Below, in pieces: positions 32,396-40,951 of a stretch of 51,332 bases of DNA (position 1 is the first letter of the stretch; every line of letters starts with the position of its first letter). The translations under genes were made by a program, and so were the position numbers. This stretch comes from Selenomonas ruminantium subsp. ruminantium ATCC 12561 (GTDB lineage Bacteria; Bacillota; Negativicutes; Selenomonadales; Selenomonadaceae), in contig NZ_AUJE01000031.1 in assembly GCF_000424065.1 (NCBI RefSeq), forward strand, positions 1 to 51,332, written 5' to 3'. The notes beneath the pieces are model-generated. The model saw only the letters and a list, made by a program, of their open reading frames with translations, was not told where the DNA came from and made no database searches.

Positions 32396-32623
32396 TTAGC
32401 TTGTCATTTTGGCAATCACCATGGTGATAATGGCAAACAAGATGGCAAGTACCACCGTCACCCGCGCCAGCAGGGCATCCATTCCCCGTGCCTTGCCGGA
32501 GAAGACGGTATCTGCACCGCCGCCCATGCCGCCCATGCCAGCGGATTTTGCTTCCTGTCCCAGTACCGATGCGATAAGGCCAATGGCCACAATAGCATCT
32601 ATTATCATCAAAATGGTAAGCAT
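32396..32623 (-). CDS. secG: SecG, subunit of the Sec translocase
   Basis: The 75-residue protein has two membrane helices (MLTILMIIDAIVAIGLIASVLGQ... and LLARVTVVLAILFAIITMVIA). They are separated by the glycine-rich loop MGGMGGGADTVFSGKARGMD, with the family-typical phenylalanine-rich turn after ADT. It assists protein export through SecYE. It is the first gene of the operon leading to smpB. ATG at 32623, 8 nt from GGGAGG. Confidence 0.95.
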   Translation of the reverse strand: MLTILMIIDAIVAIGLIASVLGQEAKSAGMGGMGGGADTVFSGKARGMDALLARVTVVLAILFAIITMVIAKMTS

Positions 32624-32747
32624 TAGATAAGCCTCCCCTTATTACAGTCTCCAATCAATAGTAACACAATTACAATATGATATGCAAGTATTTTCGCTAC
32701 AAAAAAGACTTCCACCCATCGGATAGAAGCCTTATCATATTTCAATA

Positions 32748-32825
32748 TGGTGACCCAGGAGGGACTCGAACCCCCGACCCTTTGATTCGTAGTCAAATAC
32801 TCTAATCCAACTGAGCTACTGAGTC
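32748..32825 (-). tRNA. tRNA-Arg (anticodon ACG)
   Basis: The cloverleaf reads in full on the minus strand: acceptor GACTCAG/CTGGGTC, D-arm GCTC/GAGT, anticodon stem TTTGA/TCAAA with loop CTACGAA, and a T-arm with TTCGAGT. The CCA end is encoded. ACG is read as Arg and becomes inosine-CG after TadA editing. Confidence 0.96.
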
Positions 32826-32858
32826 ATTGGTCAACTGCTCTCGCAATCAACAAGAATT

Positions 32859-32887
32859 ATTATAGCGACTCCGAGAGCAGATGTCAA
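32859..32887 (-). promoter_or_regulatory. Consensus promoter of tRNA-Arg(ACG)
   Basis: Perfect TTGACA (32887-32882), 17 bp, perfect TATAAT (32864-32859), ending 33 bp before the tRNA. GCTCTCG and CGAGAGC flank the -10 box as an inverted repeat. Confidence 0.88.
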
Positions 32888-32900
32888 TACTTTTTTTTAA

Positions 32901-34397
32901 TTATTTTTCAAAAGCAGCTTCTGTTTCCACTACAGCTTCAGCATCGTCCTGTTTGTTAATCAAACGATTGAGCAGGGGAACCGTCAAAGCCATAACCACT
33001 GTTACGCCCAGCGTAACCATACCAATCTGCGTAAATACGTCAGAGTAAACGCCCAGCGTCAGCACAGGGTCCGTAACATCCTTCGGCACAGCCGTAAGGC
33101 TGGCTACCCAGCCGCCGATAATGGAGGAAATAGCCGTGGTCAGGAACCATGCGCCCATCAGGAAGCCAATGAGTTTCTGCGGCACGAGTTTGGAAATCAT
33201 GGACAGGCCCAAACCACTGATCAAGAGCTCACCGATGGAGCTCAGGAAGTAGGAACCCACCAACCACCAAGCAGATACGATACCGGCTTCGCTGGCAAAG
33301 TTAGCCGAGAAACCAACCACCAGGAAGGAAGCTGCCGTCAGCAGCATACCCAGAGCAAATTTAGCCGGCATGGACAAATCCTTGCCCTGGCTGCCAAAAC
33401 GGGAATAAAGGAAAGCCAAAATCGGGCTGGCCAGCATAATCCAGAACGGATTGAGGGTCTGGAACACCTGTGCATCAGGAATATCAATCCCCATAATGCT
33501 GTGTTCCACATTCTTAATCGCAAAGAAGTTCAGTGATGTCGGCATCTGATTGTACAGCGTGAAGAACACGATAGCTTCCACAATCAGAATCATTGCCGCA
33601 ATCATGTGGCTGCGGGTTGCCCCCGTAGACTGGAAAATCATCTTGAAGAACACGCCATAAACGAGAATACCGATGATTAAGAGCAGCCAATGCGCAACAG
33701 ACAGATGCGACAGGAGCCAGCTGGATACAAACGTCATGATGACAACACCGGCAATCGTAGCCGCCAGTTTCACCATCGAGAGTGGCTGAGCACCAGCCGG
33801 AGAGTCAATGCCCTTGACCAGATAACGGAAGCTCACAAAGCCGCCAATAGCCAGCACAAGACCCATAGCACAAATCATGAAGCCCAAATCAAGGCCATAC
33901 TGTGCACCAACAATCGGTACGAGCAACATGGAAATAAACGAACCGATATTTACCGCCATATAATACATGGTGAATGCACTATCCAGTTCTTCCTCGGCCC
34001 CTTCATAGAGCTTAGAAAGCAGGGAGGACGGGTTGGCCTTAAAGATACCGTTACCGCAGGCGATAGCACCGAGTGCCAGGAACACCATGTCCTTGTTGCT
34101 GCCGGCCATGCCCATCAGGAAATAACCAATCATCAGCACCACGGCGCCCAAAGTAATCGTACGCTGCGTTCCCAGCACCTTGTCGCCGATAAAGCCGCCG
34201 ATGGATACATAACCATATACCATGGCACTGAATGCACCGAATACAACAAAGGACTCTGCATCTTCCATGCCCAGGCTCTTAACGAAGAACCCTGCCAACA
34301 CAGCCTGCAGGCCATAATAACCAAAACGCTCCCAGAATTCCAGGAAAAAGAGCATATTAAATGCTTTTTTACGGTTTACTGGATGTGATTCCACCAT
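32901..34397 (-). CDS. POT-family di-/tripeptide:H+ symporter
   Basis: It imports small peptides with protons. FFLEFWERFGYYGLQAVL is the first-helix block with the E-x-x-E-R-F-like proton motif; GGFIGDKVLGTQRTI, GNGIFKANPSSLLSKLYE and FTMYYMAVNIGSF follow. It has 498 residues and about 14 helices. The start is taken at ATG 34397, 7 nt from AGGAG; the ATG at 34403 is too close. The promoter is at 34470-34497. Confidence 0.94.
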   Translation of the reverse strand: MVESHPVNRKKAFNMLFFLEFWERFGYYGLQAVLAGFFVKSLGMEDAESFVVFGAFSAMVYGYVSIGGFIGDKVLGTQRTITLGAVVLMIGYFLMGMAGSNKDMVFLALGAIACGNGIFKANPSSLLSKLYEGAEEELDSAFTMYYMAVNIGSFISMLLVPIVGAQYGLDLGFMICAMGLVLAIGGFVSFRYLVKGIDSPAGAQPLSMVKLAATIAGVVIMTFVSSWLLSHLSVAHWLLLIIGILVYGVFFKMIFQSTGATRSHMIAAMILIVEAIVFFTLYNQMPTSLNFFAIKNVEHSIMGIDIPDAQVFQTLNPFWIMLASPILAFLYSRFGSQGKDLSMPAKFALGMLLTAASFLVVGFSANFASEAGIVSAWWLVGSYFLSSIGELLISGLGLSMISKLVPQKLIGFLMGAWFLTTAISSIIGGWVASLTAVPKDVTDPVLTLGVYSDVFTQIGMVTLGVTVVMALTVPLLNRLINKQDDAEAVVETEAAFEK

Positions 34398-34469
34398 AAT
34401 CATTCTCCTAACTTCTTACAAAAATACACACATAACATCGTTTTTTCACAATGTTTGTTACGAGTAGAC

Positions 34470-34497
34470 ATTATAGCACAAATTGAAGTATCTGCAA
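34470..34497 (-). promoter_or_regulatory. Promoter of the peptide transporter gene
   Basis: On the minus strand TTGCAG (34497-34492), 16 bp, TATAAT (34475-34470). The leader to the start codon is about 70 nt. Confidence 0.75.
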
Positions 34498-34736
34498 ACT
34501 GCCCATAAGTGTAAAAACTGTTACATAGACAACTATACATTTTTCTCCTCTCTAAATCAAAGACATTTGTCTTTTTTCTTTGCCATAATCCATATAACCA
34601 AGCAATATATCCTTCAATAAAGAATTGTATGTTATAAAAATAACACAAAAAATTTATCTTATATGTAAATATGTACTTTAAGGACTACAACAATTCAAAA
34701 TGTCCACAACTTGTATACACCACTCCTTCCTGTAAA
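34498..34736. other. AT-rich intergenic stretch between divergent genes
   Basis: Together with the two flanking promoters this makes a gap of more than 400 bp (34398-34813). I see no supported gene in it. A minus-strand frame covering 34648-34400 has no ribosome site and cysteine- and aromatic-rich composition unlike a real protein. A small hairpin AAAGACA/TGTCTTT lies at 34558-34573. Confidence 0.5.
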
Positions 34737-34764
34737 TTGACATTTAGAGGATATTTGTTACAAT
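34737..34764 (+). promoter_or_regulatory. Promoter of the gene at 34814
   Basis: TTGACA (34737-34742), 16 bp, TACAAT (34759-34764), 50 bp before the start codon. Confidence 0.75.
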
Positions 34765-34813
34765 AATAGCGGACTATACGTCCATGATTATATTGAGAAA
34801 GAAAGGTTTTATC

Positions 34814-35200
34814 ATGCTCTACATTGTTACCTGTCTTATAACAGAGGAAAGTAATACCGAGTTCTCCCTTATCGGCGCTGCTGCCGACAAAAAAAAGGCC
34901 GCTGCTATGGCCGCCGAAATTTACAAGGATTATAATAAGGTTGCTTCCTTTCAGAATATCGAAATGATTACGGAATGGCTTGCTACGCGCAGCAGTTATT
35001 CCTTCCGCAAAGACAAAAGTCATCGCCTACAGCTGGCCATTACGGAAGTTGATGCAGAAAACGATACGCCAAACAAACAGGTTGTCTTCTCTGCTGCCGC
35101 TGAACAAGACGAACTGATGCGCAAAGTCAGTCAGGCACTATTCGAGGGAAAGCATACGGCAGAACGTGGCGATACTACGCCCTCCTGTCCAATTTCCTAA
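34814..35200 (+). CDS. Conserved-looking protein of unknown function, 128 residues
   Basis: I do not recognise the family. The protein starts MLYIVTCLITEESNTEFSLIGAAADKKKAAAMAAEIY. It has an alternating strand-helix pattern, no signal peptide, and a polar C-terminus. It has a good promoter, a usable ribosome site (GAAAGG) and a terminator, so it is very likely a real single-gene unit. An upstream in-frame ATG at 34784 is closer to the promoter but has no ribosome site. Confidence 0.7.
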   Translation: MLYIVTCLITEESNTEFSLIGAAADKKKAAAMAAEIYKDYNKVASFQNIEMITEWLATRSSYSFRKDKSHRLQLAITEVDAENDTPNKQVVFSAAAEQDELMRKVSQALFEGKHTAERGDTTPSCPIS

Positions 35201-35217
35201 AACCATCAGCAGCACTT

Positions 35218-35262
35218 AAGGCACTGTGACGAAATGCGAAGGCACTTTCCCCACAGTGTCTT
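35218..35262 (+). terminator. Probable terminator after the gene at 34814
   Basis: AAGGCACTGTG (35218-35228) pairs with CACAGTGTCTT (35252-35262), with one G-U, around a long loop, followed by ATTCTTATT. Confidence 0.55.
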
Positions 35263-35428
35263 ATTCTTATTGCCGAAAATGAACGGCATCCCGCCTGTAA
35301 TGCCTTCTCTCTTTTTTTCGGCGTCCAGCAAATCACGGTCATATGTCCTTTCTTTTTTCGTCCATTTTTTCATAAAATAAAGATGAAAACGAATAGAACA
35401 AATTAAAACCTGATTTGGAGTGTTAGCT

Positions 35429-36703
35429 ATGGAAAAACAAACTTCTTTTGTTCTGCAGGGAAATATTATCTATACACCGGATAAAGATCATTTTGTCAGT
35501 CTTAAAGACGGCTACCTGGTCATAGAAAACGGCAGGATTACAGCAATTTCTGCACAAAAACCTGCTGATTACAGCAGCCTGCCCCTCAAGGAATGCTCCG
35601 GCAAACTGATTATGCCCGGCTTTGCCGATATGCATCTCCATGCACCACAATACATTCAGATTGGCATGGGCATGGATGACCAGTTGCTGGACTGGCTCGA
35701 CCAATACACCTTTAAGGAAGAGCCAAAATTTGCTGATCCAAACTTTGCCCGCAAGATTTATCCACTCTTGGTAGACGAACTGGCTAACTGCGGTACTACC
35801 TCTGCCGCCATCTTTGCAACCATTCATAAAGAAAGCACCGATATCCTGTGCGACACTCTTGCCCAAAAAGGTCTGCGTGCCTATGTCGGCAAAGTAAATA
35901 TGGATACGAACTCTGCTCCGGCTCTGACCGAAGATACTGAACAGTCTTTAGCCGATACGGAAGCTTTTATCCAAAAATGGCAAAAGCATGATTTGGTCAA
36001 GCCCATCGTTACGCCGCGCTTCGTGCCTTCCACCACCGCAAAGATGATGACCGGTCTGGGCAAACTTGCACAGGAATATCATATCCCCGTGCAAAGTCAC
36101 CTATCCGAAAATCCCGGTGAAATCCAGCTGGTCAAGGAACTTTTCCCAGAGGATAAATACTATATGAGCGTTTATGAACGCTTTGGGCTTTTTGGACAGA
36201 CACCGACCCTGATGGCTCATTGCATTCATCTGTCCGATGAGGAAATAGACATTATGGCCAAACGCAAAGTCTATGCGGTTCATTGCCCTGCTTCCAATCT
36301 CAATCTTGCCAGCGGTCTGATGCCCACGCGCAAGCTGCTGAACGCCGGAGTCAATGTTGCCCTGGGCACCGATATCGGCGGCGGTCATACGCTCTATATG
36401 CCGCATGAGATTGTCCGGGCCATCGAAATATCAAAAATCCGCAGCCTTTACCATCCGGAAGAAACGCCCTTGAAGCTATGTGAAGCCTTCTATCTGGCCA
36501 CCAAGGCCGGCGGTGCCTTCTTTGGGCAGACAGGCAGCTTGGAAGCTGGCTGCAGCGCCGACTTCCTCATAACCGACATACCGGATTTCCAGCAAGACCG
36601 TACCGTTGAAGAACAGCTGCAATACTTCATTTACCACGGCACAGCCCAGGATATCCGGGAAGTTTATGTAAACGGTCGTTCCATCAAAAAACAAACCATT
36701 TAA
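35429..36703 (+). CDS. guaD: Guanine deaminase
   Basis: It converts guanine to xanthine plus ammonia. It is an amidohydrolase with zinc ligands in PGFADMHLHAPQ, HLSEN, HCIHLSDEE and ALGTDIGGG. The stretch LDWLDQYTFKEEPKF after the first motif is characteristic of guanine deaminases. It has 424 residues, full length and cytoplasmic. Start: ATG at 35429, 8 nt from GGAG. The DUF1097-like membrane protein follows after 12 bp. Confidence 0.93.
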   Translation: MEKQTSFVLQGNIIYTPDKDHFVSLKDGYLVIENGRITAISAQKPADYSSLPLKECSGKLIMPGFADMHLHAPQYIQIGMGMDDQLLDWLDQYTFKEEPKFADPNFARKIYPLLVDELANCGTTSAAIFATIHKESTDILCDTLAQKGLRAYVGKVNMDTNSAPALTEDTEQSLADTEAFIQKWQKHDLVKPIVTPRFVPSTTAKMMTGLGKLAQEYHIPVQSHLSENPGEIQLVKELFPEDKYYMSVYERFGLFGQTPTLMAHCIHLSDEEIDIMAKRKVYAVHCPASNLNLASGLMPTRKLLNAGVNVALGTDIGGGHTLYMPHEIVRAIEISKIRSLYHPEETPLKLCEAFYLATKAGGAFFGQTGSLEAGCSADFLITDIPDFQQDRTVEEQLQYFIYHGTAQDIREVYVNGRSIKKQTI

Positions 36704-36715
36704 CGGAGTGTATCA

Positions 36716-37243
36716 ATGGAAAAATTAATCTATGCAATCAAGAATGCCAATCGGGAAGACTTCATCATGGCAACGGCCTCGGGGCTGACCGCACTCTTTA
36801 TGTTGTTGGATATCCCCGTTTGGGCTGTATTCATCGGCTGGACATGGTATCTGTCCATCGGCGCCAATGTCCGCGCCATAAAAGAAGGCACCATCACCTG
36901 CATCTTAGGCGGTGTACTGGCGCTGTCCTCAGTAGTCTGCATCGATTTATTGAAACCTTATCTTCCTTGGCTGCTGCCCAATATTATCGGTGTTTTTCCC
37001 AATATCCTGCTGCTGATTCTGACGTTCAAGATTCCCGGCATTCAGCCTTTGGTTGGCTTCAATGCCTTCTCCTGCATCTTTGCCGGTTATTATCTGAACG
37101 GCTTTCCGGTACATCCGGATTACTGGTTCAACCTCATACTGGCCTTTCTCTATATCAACGGCGGCAATATCATCGGCCTGTTCGAAGGCTGGTTTGTCCA
37201 AAAAATTTGCCGCTTGGCCGGTTATAACCCCAGCCAGAAATAA
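36716..37243 (+). CDS. DUF1097-like membrane protein
   Basis: It has 175 residues and four to six hydrophobic segments, beginning MEKLIYAIKNANREDFIMATASGL. WAVFIGWTWYLSIGAN and the glycine-rich segments resemble DUF1097 proteins such as E. coli YcdZ, although the assignment is from memory. Co-transcription with guanine deaminase suggests a purine-related transport or supporting role. This is inference only. Confidence 0.65.
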   Translation: MEKLIYAIKNANREDFIMATASGLTALFMLLDIPVWAVFIGWTWYLSIGANVRAIKEGTITCILGGVLALSSVVCIDLLKPYLPWLLPNIIGVFPNILLLILTFKIPGIQPLVGFNAFSCIFAGYYLNGFPVHPDYWFNLILAFLYINGGNIIGLFEGWFVQKICRLAGYNPSQK

Positions 37244-37244
37244 A

Positions 37245-37281
37245 AAAAGCTGTGAAGTACGATTTCGACTTCACAGCTTTT
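37245..37281 (+). terminator. Terminator of the guaD operon
   Basis: AAAAGCTGTGAAGT (37245-37258) and ACTTCACAGCTTTT (37268-37281) form a perfect 14-bp stem directly after the stop codon. Confidence 0.92.
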
Positions 37282-37293
37282 CCATTTACAAAC

Positions 37294-37370
37294 TGGTGCG
37301 ATTGGCGCGATTCGAACGCGCGACCTGCCGCTTAGGAGGCGGACGCTCTATCCAACTGAGCTACAACCGC
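37294..37370 (-). tRNA. tRNA-Arg (anticodon CCT)
   Basis: On the minus strand: acceptor GCGGTTG/CAATCGC, D-arm GCTC/GAGC, anticodon loop CTCCTAA giving CCT, T-arm GCGCG/CGCGC around TTCGAAT, encoded CCA. It reads the rare AGG codon. Confidence 0.96.
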
Positions 37371-37404
37371 AACATAATAAGTATAACAGAAAAATCCCCA
37401 AAAG

Positions 37405-37436
37405 AAAAGCCTTGGCCGCAAAATGCCAAGGCTTTT
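37405..37436 (-). terminator. Terminator of murA
   Basis: AAAAGCCTTGGC (37405-37416) and GCCAAGGCTTTT (37425-37436) form a perfect 12-bp stem, 5 bp past the murA stop. Confidence 0.9.
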
Positions 37437-37441
37437 CCTAT

Positions 37442-38707
37442 TTACGATTCCCGGCGGCAGATATCTGCCCCCAGTCCCACTAATTTATCTACCAAATTGT
37501 CATAGCCGCGGTCAATATGGTGAATATAACCCACCTGGGTTTCACCTTCAGCAACCAGCCCAGCTAGTACCATCGCAGCACCAGCTCTAAGGTCTGTTGC
37601 TTTCACCTGACAGCCCGTAAGGGTATCCACGCCTTCCACCACGGAAGTGCGTCCATCAATCTTGATATTGGCCCCCATACGTTTTAACTCGTCCACATGC
37701 ATAAAGCGGTTTTCAAAGACCGTTTCCGTGACTAATCCTGTGCCTTCCGATATCGCCAGCATAGCCATAAACTGTGCCTGCATATCCGTCGGAAAACCCG
37801 GATAAGGCATGGTCTTGATGTCCACAGCACGGGTGCGCTTGCTGCAGGTTACGCGAATGCCATCCACGTCTTCTTCAATGGTGACGCCAGCTTCCTTCAG
37901 CTTGGCAATCACGGGCTTCAAATGCTCACTGATGGCATTTTCGATATAAACATCGCCCTGCGTCATCGCAGCAGCCACCATATAGGTACCTGCTTCAATG
38001 CGGTCAGGAATAATGGTATAATCACGGCCGACCAGTTTGGGTACACCTTCAATCTTAATCACATTCGTACCCGCACCGCGAATTTTGGCACCCATCACAT
38101 TGAGGTAATTCGCCAAATCTACGATTTCCGGTTCCTGTGCCGGATTTTCCAGCACCGTGACGCCCTCAGCCATAGATGCGGCCATCAGAATATTTTCTGT
38201 AGCCCCCACGCTGGGGAAATCCAAATAGATTTTCGTTCCTTTGAGACCGTCCGGAGCCGTAGCTTCGATATAGCCATGACCAATCTTTATCTGCGCCCCC
38301 AGTGCCTCAAACCCTTTCAGGTGCAAGTCAATGGGACGGGTGCCAATGGCACAGCCGCCAGGCAGAGAAATCTTCGCCTGTCCGCAGCGGGCCAGCAGCG
38401 GCCCCATGATGAGGAACGATGCCCGCATCTTCCGCACTAAATCGTAAGGCGCTTCGCAGCTGCCAATAACCGTGCTGTCTACACGCAGCTGATGTTTCGA
38501 CTCATCAAAATCTGCTTTGACCCCTAATTTTTTCAAAACCTCGGTAATGGTATGCACATCTTCCAACGCCGGAACTTCGTCCAATACGCTGGCCGACTCT
38601 TGTCCCAAAAGAGTTGCCGCAATAATCGGCAAAACGGCATTCTTGGCCCCGCTGATTTTTACGCGTCCCTTTAACGGACGTCCCCCATGTATAATCAACT
38701 TTTCCAT
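37442..38707 (-). CDS. murA: UDP-N-acetylglucosamine 1-carboxyvinyltransferase MurA
   Basis: It performs the first committed step of peptidoglycan synthesis. It opens [28 protein letters not shown]. The fosfomycin-target cysteine lies in [15 protein letters not shown] at about residue 116, as in the family, and [12 protein letters not shown] and [14 protein letters not shown] follow. It has 421 residues. Start: ATG at 38707, where the family begins; the AGGAGG is 12 nt away, a little far. Many Firmicutes have two copies, and this could be either MurA or MurAB. Confidence 0.96.
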   Translation of the reverse strand: MEKLIIHGGRPLKGRVKISGAKNAVLPIIAATLLGQESASVLDEVPALEDVHTITEVLKKLGVKADFDESKHQLRVDSTVIGSCEAPYDLVRKMRASFLIMGPLLARCGQAKISLPGGCAIGTRPIDLHLKGFEALGAQIKIGHGYIEATAPDGLKGTKIYLDFPSVGATENILMAASMAEGVTVLENPAQEPEIVDLANYLNVMGAKIRGAGTNVIKIEGVPKLVGRDYTIIPDRIEAGTYMVAAAMTQGDVYIENAISEHLKPVIAKLKEAGVTIEEDVDGIRVTCSKRTRAVDIKTMPYPGFPTDMQAQFMAMLAISEGTGLVTETVFENRFMHVDELKRMGANIKIDGRTSVVEGVDTLTGCQVKATDLRAGAAMVLAGLVAEGETQVGYIHHIDRGYDNLVDKLVGLGADICRRES

Positions 38708-38820
38708 TAAGTTCTTTATCCTCCTAATAGTCATGCTCTCTAAAAAGCACCAACCAATAGTTTACCATTAACCGCCAGTCTTTACAATAGGGGATTGCAC
38801 TTTGCTAAGCAGAAAGTACG

Positions 38821-40860
38821 TTAGCTGCGCTCTACTGTCAGAGCGGAATGGATTACGTTATCAATTATATATCCGGTAGCGAATTTTGTTTCACCTGGAG
38901 TGGGCGCTTGCTTATCAAAATAAGCCAGCTTGCTGACCTGGGATCTGCTCTTAAGCATGGCGTCCTGCTGGGCATTGCGCAAGGCTTCCTTGCTGGGCGG
39001 AGTCTGTACAGGCCCGGGCGCAATCACGATTTCGTTATTTTTCCCTGATTTCTCCAGCTTGCGCAGGCGGTCTTCCGTCGTCAGCCTGTTTTCTGCCGGG
39101 TTAGCCACATCTACTCCCGACTGCTGCAGGAGCATCAGTGCCGTAACTGGCACCAGTCCGCCGCCGCGAATGTCCAGATTCAACGTTCCTGCCGGCTGTG
39201 CATCCGGCACTTTATATGGAATAATCAAGGTTTCCTGTGCCTTGCGATAAGGCTTGATGGTGGTGGTAAATCGAACCGTATCACCAGGTTTTACCTTTTT
39301 CTTGTCCGGCACTGCGGAAATCAGTGACGCGGTCTTTCTGCCGCCGTCCAGTGTGATATCCACCTGCACATCAATGATATCGGATTCCTTGTCGGTATTC
39401 TGACAGATTGTGCTCATGGCCTGCATGAGTTCTGCCATAGCAATCTGTCCGACATCAGCGGTGTTGTAGAACATATTATCCCGCGATACCACACCGTCTT
39501 TCACGGCATCTGTGCGAATCTTAAAGCCCACCTTAGCAGTGCTGCCGCTTAAGTTGTCACTGGTCTTGGAGAGTGCTGCATAAGCAATACCACCGGAAAG
39601 CTGCGGCAGGAAATCCTCGTCATAGGCAATCCGCGCACCATAGTTTTCACTGCGGGCCAGCCCATTATCCCTGACGCTTACCTTGATGGGCACCACCGAG
39701 GGAAATTGTCCCAAAGTACCGGCAATGCCTGTCGCCCGGTCCTGACTGATCCGGCCAATAATATTACCAATGTTGGCCACTTTCATGCCATTGCTCTGGC
39801 CACTGATTGTGCCTACTACCGTAGCATCGGTCATAAAGTAATTGACATTACCCCGATGCAGGAAAGGGTGCCCAAATGCCAGAATCCGGTCACCGTCCAC
39901 TGCCGTTACCGTACCTGTTGCACCTACTGCAAAATCCCCGTAAGTCACAGCCACGCCTACAGCCGCTCCCGGTTCCAGCGTAGCATGATATTCTGTCTTG
40001 TTCATATCTGCTGCACTGGGCGCGCCCATCGGCAGGAAGGAATACGTCCCCTGTGGGTCAATCTGCCGTTTCAAGAAATCCAGACCTGCCTGATTAAAAC
40101 CGGAAAAATACATGACGTCCTTTGGCTCTGTCTGCACATCGGCCTCATCAGGCTGCTCAGTCTCCTGTTTCACCTGCTCATCTGACGGCTCCATCTGCTG
40201 CTCTTCCACCGGCTGTCCATTTTCCGCTGTTTCTTCCTCTGAAGCAGCCTCTTGGGCCCCAGCTTTTTCCTTGTCTTTATCGGCTACCACTGCTGCCCGC
40301 GCACGGTCCATCAGTTCATCGCCATAGACCTTTTTATCTGTAGATTTAGCACGTTCTTCCTGTTGCTTTTTCTTCTCTGCCGCAGCCTTTTCCCTGGTTT
40401 CCGCAGCCTTCTTGATATTTATGGTCGAGATATGGGTCTTGTTCTTCTTATCCGGCATGGACCATAGCGGCAGCATTTCATCAATCGGCGTGATAAAAAA
40501 TGTATACGGCGTCATATCCTTGATACCGGCTGCTACCGCACCAATAAGATAACCGTCCACATATACCGGACTGCCACTCATTCCCTGTAATATGCCGCCG
40601 GTCTGTTCAACCACCGGCCCTGAAGCCTTGGCCATAATCATCGGCTGTGAGCCCTTGCCATTTTCCATATTGCCCACGATATCCACTTGGAAATCCCGCA
40701 GCTGTCCGCTGCTGTCGATAACGGTATAGGCCGTACCGACCATTCCCTCTGTAACTTTATCATGAGGCAGAATGGGGTCCAGTGCCAATCCGGTAGACGG
40801 CGGAATCGTCAGCATGGCGGCCAATCCTAAAGCCGCCATTTTCCTTATATATTTACGCAA
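38821..40860 (-). CDS. Exported SpoIVB-like (peptidase S55) serine protease
   Basis: A signal peptide (about 1-26) leads into KVTEGMVGTAYTVIDSSG, and GGILQGMSGSPVYVDGYLIGAV carries the serine (residues 95-97), as in SpoIVB. Residues 130-245 are a charged, low-complexity insert. The block ILAFGHPFLHRGNVNYFM, with the probable histidine near 330, and DRATGIAGTLG follow. A C-terminal beta-rich part (about 500-679) ends it. Compared with SpoIVB, the serine block precedes the histidine block. There is no PDZ domain that I can see. Start: TTG at 40860, 7 nt from GAGGTG. It lies between cell-wall and flagellar genes; the substrate is unknown. No sporulation genes are in the window. Confidence 0.82.
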   Translation of the reverse strand: MRKYIRKMAALGLAAMLTIPPSTGLALDPILPHDKVTEGMVGTAYTVIDSSGQLRDFQVDIVGNMENGKGSQPMIMAKASGPVVEQTGGILQGMSGSPVYVDGYLIGAVAAGIKDMTPYTFFITPIDEMLPLWSMPDKKNKTHISTINIKKAAETREKAAAEKKKQQEERAKSTDKKVYGDELMDRARAAVVADKDKEKAGAQEAASEEETAENGQPVEEQQMEPSDEQVKQETEQPDEADVQTEPKDVMYFSGFNQAGLDFLKRQIDPQGTYSFLPMGAPSAADMNKTEYHATLEPGAAVGVAVTYGDFAVGATGTVTAVDGDRILAFGHPFLHRGNVNYFMTDATVVGTISGQSNGMKVANIGNIIGRISQDRATGIAGTLGQFPSVVPIKVSVRDNGLARSENYGARIAYDEDFLPQLSGGIAYAALSKTSDNLSGSTAKVGFKIRTDAVKDGVVSRDNMFYNTADVGQIAMAELMQAMSTICQNTDKESDIIDVQVDITLDGGRKTASLISAVPDKKKVKPGDTVRFTTTIKPYRKAQETLIIPYKVPDAQPAGTLNLDIRGGGLVPVTALMLLQQSGVDVANPAENRLTTEDRLRKLEKSGKNNEIVIAPGPVQTPPSKEALRNAQQDAMLKSRSQVSKLAYFDKQAPTPGETKFATGYIIDNVIHSALTVERS

Positions 40861-40951
40861 AATAATTCACCTCATTTGCTCGCTTTATTCGTTATCCCTT
40901 CATTATAACGCCATCACATCGGTTTTACTATAGGTATAAAGTCCTACAAGA

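Noticed and set aside
34400-34648. 82-codon frame on the minus strand in the AT-rich gap
   Set aside because: No ribosome site, odd composition rich in Cys, Tyr and Phe, and the peptide-transporter promoter runs through it.
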